Positions 58,491 through 64,000 of a DNA stretch of 64,000 nucleotides are shown in pieces. Within the stretch, counting starts at the first letter, position 1. Every line of letters starts with the position of its first letter. The stretch is from Oerskovia flava (lineage in GTDB: Bacteria; Actinomycetota; Actinomycetes; Actinomycetales; Cellulomonadaceae): NCBI RefSeq assembly GCF_026163685.1, contig NZ_JAOXSR010000013.1, forward strand, positions 1 through 64,000, given 5' to 3'. Position numbers and translations under genes: made by a program. The notes under the pieces were generated by a model. That model was not told where the DNA came from. It made no database searches and worked only from the letters and a program-made list of their open reading frames with translations.

Positions 58491-59930
58491 GTGACCACGA
58501 CCTCGCCCAGCCAGGCCGCCGCCACCCCGACCGGCTCGACCACGCACCTCCGCCCGGTACTGCACTTCACGGCGCACGACACGTGGCTCAACGACCCCAA
58601 CGGGTTGCTCCACCACGACGGCGTCTACCACCTCTTCTTCCAGAGCAACCCGCACGGCAACACCTGGGGCAACATGTCGTGGGGGCACGCGACCTCGACC
58701 GACCTCGTCACCTGGGACGAGCGGCCCGTCGCCCTGCCGCACACTGCCGAGGAGCTGGTCTTCTCCGGCAGTGCCGTCGCCGACGTCCGGAACACCGCAG
58801 GGTTCGCCGGCTCCGGACAGACCGCCCTGGTCGCGATCTACACCAGCGCCTACACGGCCGCATCGGGCCGCCCGGGCATCCAGGCCCAGTCCCTGGCCTA
58901 CAGCCTCGACGGCGGGGACACCTGGACCCGGTATGCCGGCAACCCCGTCCTGGACACCGGGTCCGGCGAGTTCCGCGATCCGAAGGTCTTCTGGCACGGC
59001 GGCGTCGACGGCCGGTGGGTCATGGTCGCCGTCGAGGCGGTCGACCGAAGGGTGGTCATCTACTCCTCCCCGAACCTCATCGACTGGACCCTGGAGTCCC
59101 GATTCGGCCCGGCGCACGCCGTCGGGGGCGTCTGGGAGTGCCCCGACCTGTTCCCGCTGGAGGTCCGCGGAACCGGCGAGACCAAGTGGGTCCTCGTGGT
59201 CAGCCTCAACCCGGGCGGCATCGCCGGGGGTTCGGGCGCACAGTACTTCGTCGGTGACTTCGACGGTCACACCTTCACGCCCGACCGGCTGTCGACCTCC
59301 ACCGACCTGACCGACTTCGACTGGCTGGACTACGGGCGCGACTACTACGCGGCCGTGTCCTTCAACGACGCCCCGCACGGGCGCCGGTTGATGGTCGGCT
59401 GGGCCAGCAACTGGGACTACGCCAACGCGGTACCGACGCACCCGTGGCGGTCCGCGATGTCCTTGGTCCGAGAGCTCGAGCTCGTCCGCTGCGCAGACGG
59501 ACGGCTGCGCGTCGTGCAGACTCCCGTCCTGCCTGCTGGTGACCCTGACGTCGAGGTGTTCGACCTCACCGTCCCCTCGGGTCCGGGGACGCGGACAGAG
59601 CTGGTGCTCTCGCCGGCCGGAGGTACCGGCACGAGCCGCGTGATCCTCACCGTCGACGGTGACGCCCGGACGGTCACCTGCGACCGCACCGAGAGCGGGG
59701 CGGTCGCGTTCCACCCCACGTTCTCGTCGGTCGACACCGCGCCGCTGCTCGGCGGGGACGTCACCGAGCTCAGGATCATCGTCGACGCCACCATCATCGA
59801 GATCTATGTCGACGGGGGCCTCGTCACCCTCACCCAGCAGGTCTACCCCCACGCCGCTCTCACCGAGCTACGTGCGACCTCCGCGACGCTGCCTCCTGCA
59901 GACCGAGGGGTGCCCACCGCTGAGCGGTAG
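58491..59930 (+). CDS. cytoplasmic GH32 beta-fructosidase
   Basis: This 479-residue enzyme has no signal peptide. GH32 motifs are WLNDPNGLLHHDGVYHLFFQ (nucleophile Asp), GEFRDPKVFWHGG (RDP), and GGVWECPDLFPLE (acid/base Glu), then the C-terminal beta-sandwich ending VDATIIEIYVDGGLVTLTQQVYP. It is close to the catalytic part of the secreted enzyme but lacks its inserted modules. It probably hydrolyses imported fructo-oligosaccharides or sucrose to fructose. GTG follows CAGGACCACCT. Confidence 0.93.
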   Translation: MTTTSPSQAAATPTGSTTHLRPVLHFTAHDTWLNDPNGLLHHDGVYHLFFQSNPHGNTWGNMSWGHATSTDLVTWDERPVALPHTAEELVFSGSAVADVRNTAGFAGSGQTALVAIYTSAYTAASGRPGIQAQSLAYSLDGGDTWTRYAGNPVLDTGSGEFRDPKVFWHGGVDGRWVMVAVEAVDRRVVIYSSPNLIDWTLESRFGPAHAVGGVWECPDLFPLEVRGTGETKWVLVVSLNPGGIAGGSGAQYFVGDFDGHTFTPDRLSTSTDLTDFDWLDYGRDYYAAVSFNDAPHGRRLMVGWASNWDYANAVPTHPWRSAMSLVRELELVRCADGRLRVVQTPVLPAGDPDVEVFDLTVPSGPGTRTELVLSPAGGTGTSRVILTVDGDARTVTCDRTESGAVAFHPTFSSVDTAPLLGGDVTELRIIVDATIIEIYVDGGLVTLTQQVYPHAALTELRATSATLPPADRGVPTAER

Positions 59931-59940
59931 GCACCTCGGA

Positions 59941-59970
59941 CCGGCGGGCACTCCGAGGGGTGCCCGCCGG
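59941..59970. terminator. bidirectional terminator between GH32 and amylase genes
   Basis: CCGGCGGGCAC (59941-59951) and GTGCCCGCCGG (59960-59970) form a perfect 11-bp stem with an 8-base loop, between convergent genes. A second CCGAGGGGTGCC-based hairpin overlaps the end of the GH32 gene. Confidence 0.8.
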
Positions 59971-60005
59971 ACGTGGTCGTCGGCCGTGCGGGTCGACGGG
60001 TCGGG

Positions 60006-61817
60006 TCAGCTGCGCCAGGTGTCGTTCAGGGTCACGGTGCCGCTCGAGCCCACGGTGGCGGTGCGGTTGGCTCCGGACTCCCAGGTGACGTTCCCGGCGC
60101 CGTCCTTGCGGACGTACTTGTACTCGAACGTCGTCCCGGCGGGCAGGTCGAGCGTCGAGCGCCACACCGGGTAGGTCGCGGCGGACAGGGGTGCCGCGGC
60201 GGCCGGGCTCCAGCTCCCCAGCGCCGGGATGCTGCCGACGACGAAGATGTTCTGCCCCCACGACGTGCTGGCGGTGACGCCGAACGAGACGGGCGCGGTG
60301 TCGCCTGGCTCCACGGGGTCGGGGTCGGGGCCGTTCCCACCACCGGCGAGCGCACCGACGTGGATCGCGACGGCGTCGTTCGACCCGACGTTCGCGGCGA
60401 ACCGTCCTGACCCGTCGACGGTGACGGTTCCGCCCGAGCAGCCGGTCGCCGTCGGGCGTCCCTGCGTGACGTCGCAGTACGTGCCGGCGGGCAGCGAGGT
60501 CTGGAAGGTCCGCTGGAGCGTGCCGCCCTCGCCGTTGATCGCGACGTACGCCGCGGAGCCCCGGCCGAACGCGATCTGGTCGTTCCCGTTGTCCCACCAG
60601 CCCGTCACCGCGGCGTCGCCCGCGGCGTTGCGGAACCCGACCATCCCCGCGATCTCGGGCCAGGCGTGCTGGCAGTTCCAGCCCTCGGAGTAGCACACGG
60701 CGTCCCGGACCGAGCCGTCCGCGTTCTGCGGCGGCCCCTGGTCGTGGCCGGTGAACGCGTACGACGACGTCACGGCCGGGGAGCCGTAGGGCCACGCGAG
60801 CATAAAGACGTTGGCGAGGGTGTAGCGCGCGCCGTCCTTGTAGCTGAGGGTCTCGCCGTTGCGCTCGGTGTCGTGGTTGTCGACGAAGACACCGGCCTGG
60901 TGGCTCGGCAGCATGCCCCACGACTGCCCGAACGTGGACAGGTAGGCCAGCCGGTCGCTGGTGAACATGCGCTTGAGGTGGCGGGCGTAGTCGAACTCGT
61001 GGACGTCGCCGGAGCCGACGTACTCGGACGGGCGGACGGGCTCGCCCGCCGCACCGATGACCTCGTTGACGAAGTACGTGTCGGGGTCGCTGAGCAGACC
61101 CTTGATCGCGGCGACGTCCTCGGCGGGCATGTGCTTGGCCGCGTCGATGCGGAAGCCGTCCACACCGAGGGACAGCAGGTCGTCGAGGTAGTCGGCGATC
61201 TCCTGGCGCACGTACCCGCTGCTCGTGCGCAGGTCGGCGAGGTTCACGAGGTTGCAGTGCTGCACCTCCCAGCGGTCCTGGTACGTCTGGATGTCGCGTC
61301 GGCAGTCGTTGAAGTCCTGCGGACCGTAGCCCCCCGCCGGACCGGGGTAGGCGTAGTGCTGGAACGCCGTGCCCGCCCACCCGGTCCCGCCGGCTGACTG
61401 GCCGCTCATGTGGTTGATGACCGCGTCGGCGAGCACCTTGACGCCGGCGTCGTGGCAGGTGCTGACCATCGCGGCGAACTCGGCGCGCGTGCCGAGCTTC
61501 GACTCGATCCGGTAGCTGACCGGCTGGTACGACGTCCACCACTGGGAGCCGAGGACGTGCTCCTGCGGGGGCGAGGTGAGGACGTACCCGTACCCGGCCG
61601 GCCCGAGCGTGCTGGTGCACTCGTCGGCGATCGCGTCCCAGGTCCACTGGAACATCAGGGCGGTCGTGTCCTTGTCGCCGGGGATCGTGGCCCCGGCGCT
61701 CGTGGCCGTGAAGGCGCTGCCGAGCGTGAGGCCGGTAGCGGTGATCGCCGTGGCGGCGAGGGCCGCGACGGCTCGGCGGAACCGGTGGCCGGGTGGGAAG
61801 AGTCTGCTGAGCGTCAT
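60006..61817 (-). CDS. secreted GH13 alpha-amylase with C-terminal CBM20
   Basis: This 603-residue protein has a signal peptide ([31 protein letters not shown]), a GH13 barrel (DAVINHMSG, nucleophile in [13 protein letters not shown], acid/base in YFVNEVIG, transition-state Asp in [11 protein letters not shown]) and a beta-sandwich. A Gly/Pro/Asp linker leads to a starch-binding CBM20 ([35 protein letters not shown] to [23 protein letters not shown]). It is the Streptomyces-type extracellular amylase. ATG follows GGAGACCCGCAGCA. Confidence 0.95.
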   Translation of the reverse strand: MTLSRLFPPGHRFRRAVAALAATAITATGLTLGSAFTATSAGATIPGDKDTTALMFQWTWDAIADECTSTLGPAGYGYVLTSPPQEHVLGSQWWTSYQPVSYRIESKLGTRAEFAAMVSTCHDAGVKVLADAVINHMSGQSAGGTGWAGTAFQHYAYPGPAGGYGPQDFNDCRRDIQTYQDRWEVQHCNLVNLADLRTSSGYVRQEIADYLDDLLSLGVDGFRIDAAKHMPAEDVAAIKGLLSDPDTYFVNEVIGAAGEPVRPSEYVGSGDVHEFDYARHLKRMFTSDRLAYLSTFGQSWGMLPSHQAGVFVDNHDTERNGETLSYKDGARYTLANVFMLAWPYGSPAVTSSYAFTGHDQGPPQNADGSVRDAVCYSEGWNCQHAWPEIAGMVGFRNAAGDAAVTGWWDNGNDQIAFGRGSAAYVAINGEGGTLQRTFQTSLPAGTYCDVTQGRPTATGCSGGTVTVDGSGRFAANVGSNDAVAIHVGALAGGGNGPDPDPVEPGDTAPVSFGVTASTSWGQNIFVVGSIPALGSWSPAAAAPLSAATYPVWRSTLDLPAGTTFEYKYVRKDGAGNVTWESGANRTATVGSSGTVTLNDTWRS

Positions 61818-61932
61818 TGCTGCGGGTCTCCGATCTGGTGTGGCTGCGGCGCGCGGCGGCGGTCCGGCAGCAACCCTGCGACCGGCGTCGACACGTGCCC
61901 TCGGTGCGGCCAGGTCGTGGCCGCGATCAGCG

Positions 61933-61978
61933 CGCCGCAGCGTTGCGGCGCTTTGCTGATTCTTGCAGCAACGTTACA
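61933..61978. promoter_or_regulatory. candidate LacI/MalR-type operators upstream of the amylase
   Basis: TTGCAGCAACGTTACA (61963-61978) has the GCAACGTT core common in LacI-family maltose operators. A second palindrome, CGCCGCA-GCGT-TGCGGCG, lies at 61933-61950. Both are within 165 bases of the amylase start on its upstream side. No maltose regulator gene is in the window. Confidence 0.45.
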
Positions 61979-61996
61979 CGCGGGGGCGTGCGGTGT

Positions 61997-62028
61997 CAGC
62001 CCGGCGGTCGACATCGACCGCAGGGCTG
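61997..62028 (-). terminator. nested hairpin after mfd
   Basis: CAGCCC (61997-62002) pairs with GGGCTG (62023-62028) and, inside, GGTCGA (62006-62011) pairs with TCGACC (62014-62019). It starts 22 bases past the mfd stop and may end its transcript before the amylase promoter. Confidence 0.5.
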
Positions 62029-62050
62029 GGACTGCCGGGAGCCTGGCGCG

Positions 62051-64000
<1,950 letters not shown>

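Noticed and set aside
59860-61647. 595-codon open frame overlapping the amylase gene
   Set aside because: It is an arginine-rich shadow; the true frame has signal peptide, GH13 and CBM20 motifs.
61876-61960. CPRCG zinc-finger-like peptide in the mfd-amylase gap
   Set aside because: The frame has no start and is continuous with a shadow frame of the amylase region; a single CxxC in GC-rich DNA is weak evidence.

Overview
The window is a contiguous stretch of a very GC-rich actinobacterial chromosome. The evidence is a mycothiol S-conjugate amidase (mca), DUF4307, DUF501 and DUF5997 genes, almost exclusively G/C third codon positions, many GTG starts, and many starts with no ribosome binding site that lie 6 to 7 bases after a TAnnnT box (leaderless type). 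Secreted GH32 and GH13 enzymes with sugar ABC transporters point to a saprophyte of the Cellulomonas / Cellulosimicrobium / Promicromonospora kind. That genus-level placement is inference.

Layout. 1-5.6 kb: a D-serine-dehydratase-like PLP enzyme with RidA, a stand-alone AAA ATPase, glycerate kinase, and a MarR/FMN-reductase operon. 5.7-14.8 kb: a conserved actinobacterial block of uppS, hemolysin III, nitrilase, mca, DUF4307, greA, ilvA, AI-2E permease and metB; from memory it resembles the M. tuberculosis Rv1077-Rv1086 neighbourhood. 14.9-28 kb: msrA, membrane proteins (CPBP, PAP2), an ArsR/SRPBCC operon, an HTH-less LysR-like protein opposite DUF5997, SelW-like, RNA methyltransferase, FKBP, an alpha/beta hydrolase-TetR-membrane operon, cbs, DUF5701 and Bax1. 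28-32 kb: an ABC exporter with a NarL-type two-component system in one operon, followed by an unusual inverted-repeat array and a coding-like fragment. 32-38.3 kb: small regulators and enzymes (MarR, MpaB-like, ArsR-like, VOC, SDR plus its divergent XRE regulator). 38.3-45 kb: a tRNA-Leu(UAA), NDH-2, then ppx, DUF501, ftsB-like, eno and mazG, all on the minus strand.

45-62 kb is an accessory island between mazG and mfd, genes that are close neighbours in other actinobacteria. It holds a blasticidin-S-deaminase-like/ASCH fusion, then a fructan-use system: LacI regulator, FrcBCA-like fructose ABC importer, a giant secreted GH32 with nested inserted modules, a second LacI regulator, an LplBC/LplA-like oligosaccharide importer and a cytoplasmic GH32. 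A secreted GH13 amylase with CBM20 faces it. The likely logic is that fructan is cut outside, free fructose enters through the Frc-type importer, and oligosaccharides enter through the second importer and are finished by the cytoplasmic GH32. The window ends inside mfd.

No stretch above 300 bases is without a gene. I saw no CRISPR array, insertion sequence, rRNA or phage attachment site. The points most worth following up are the nested insertion in the GH32, a LacI operator-like site with two TTA codons inside a permease gene, the deaminase-ASCH fusion, and the 13-mer inverted-repeat array after the response regulator gene.
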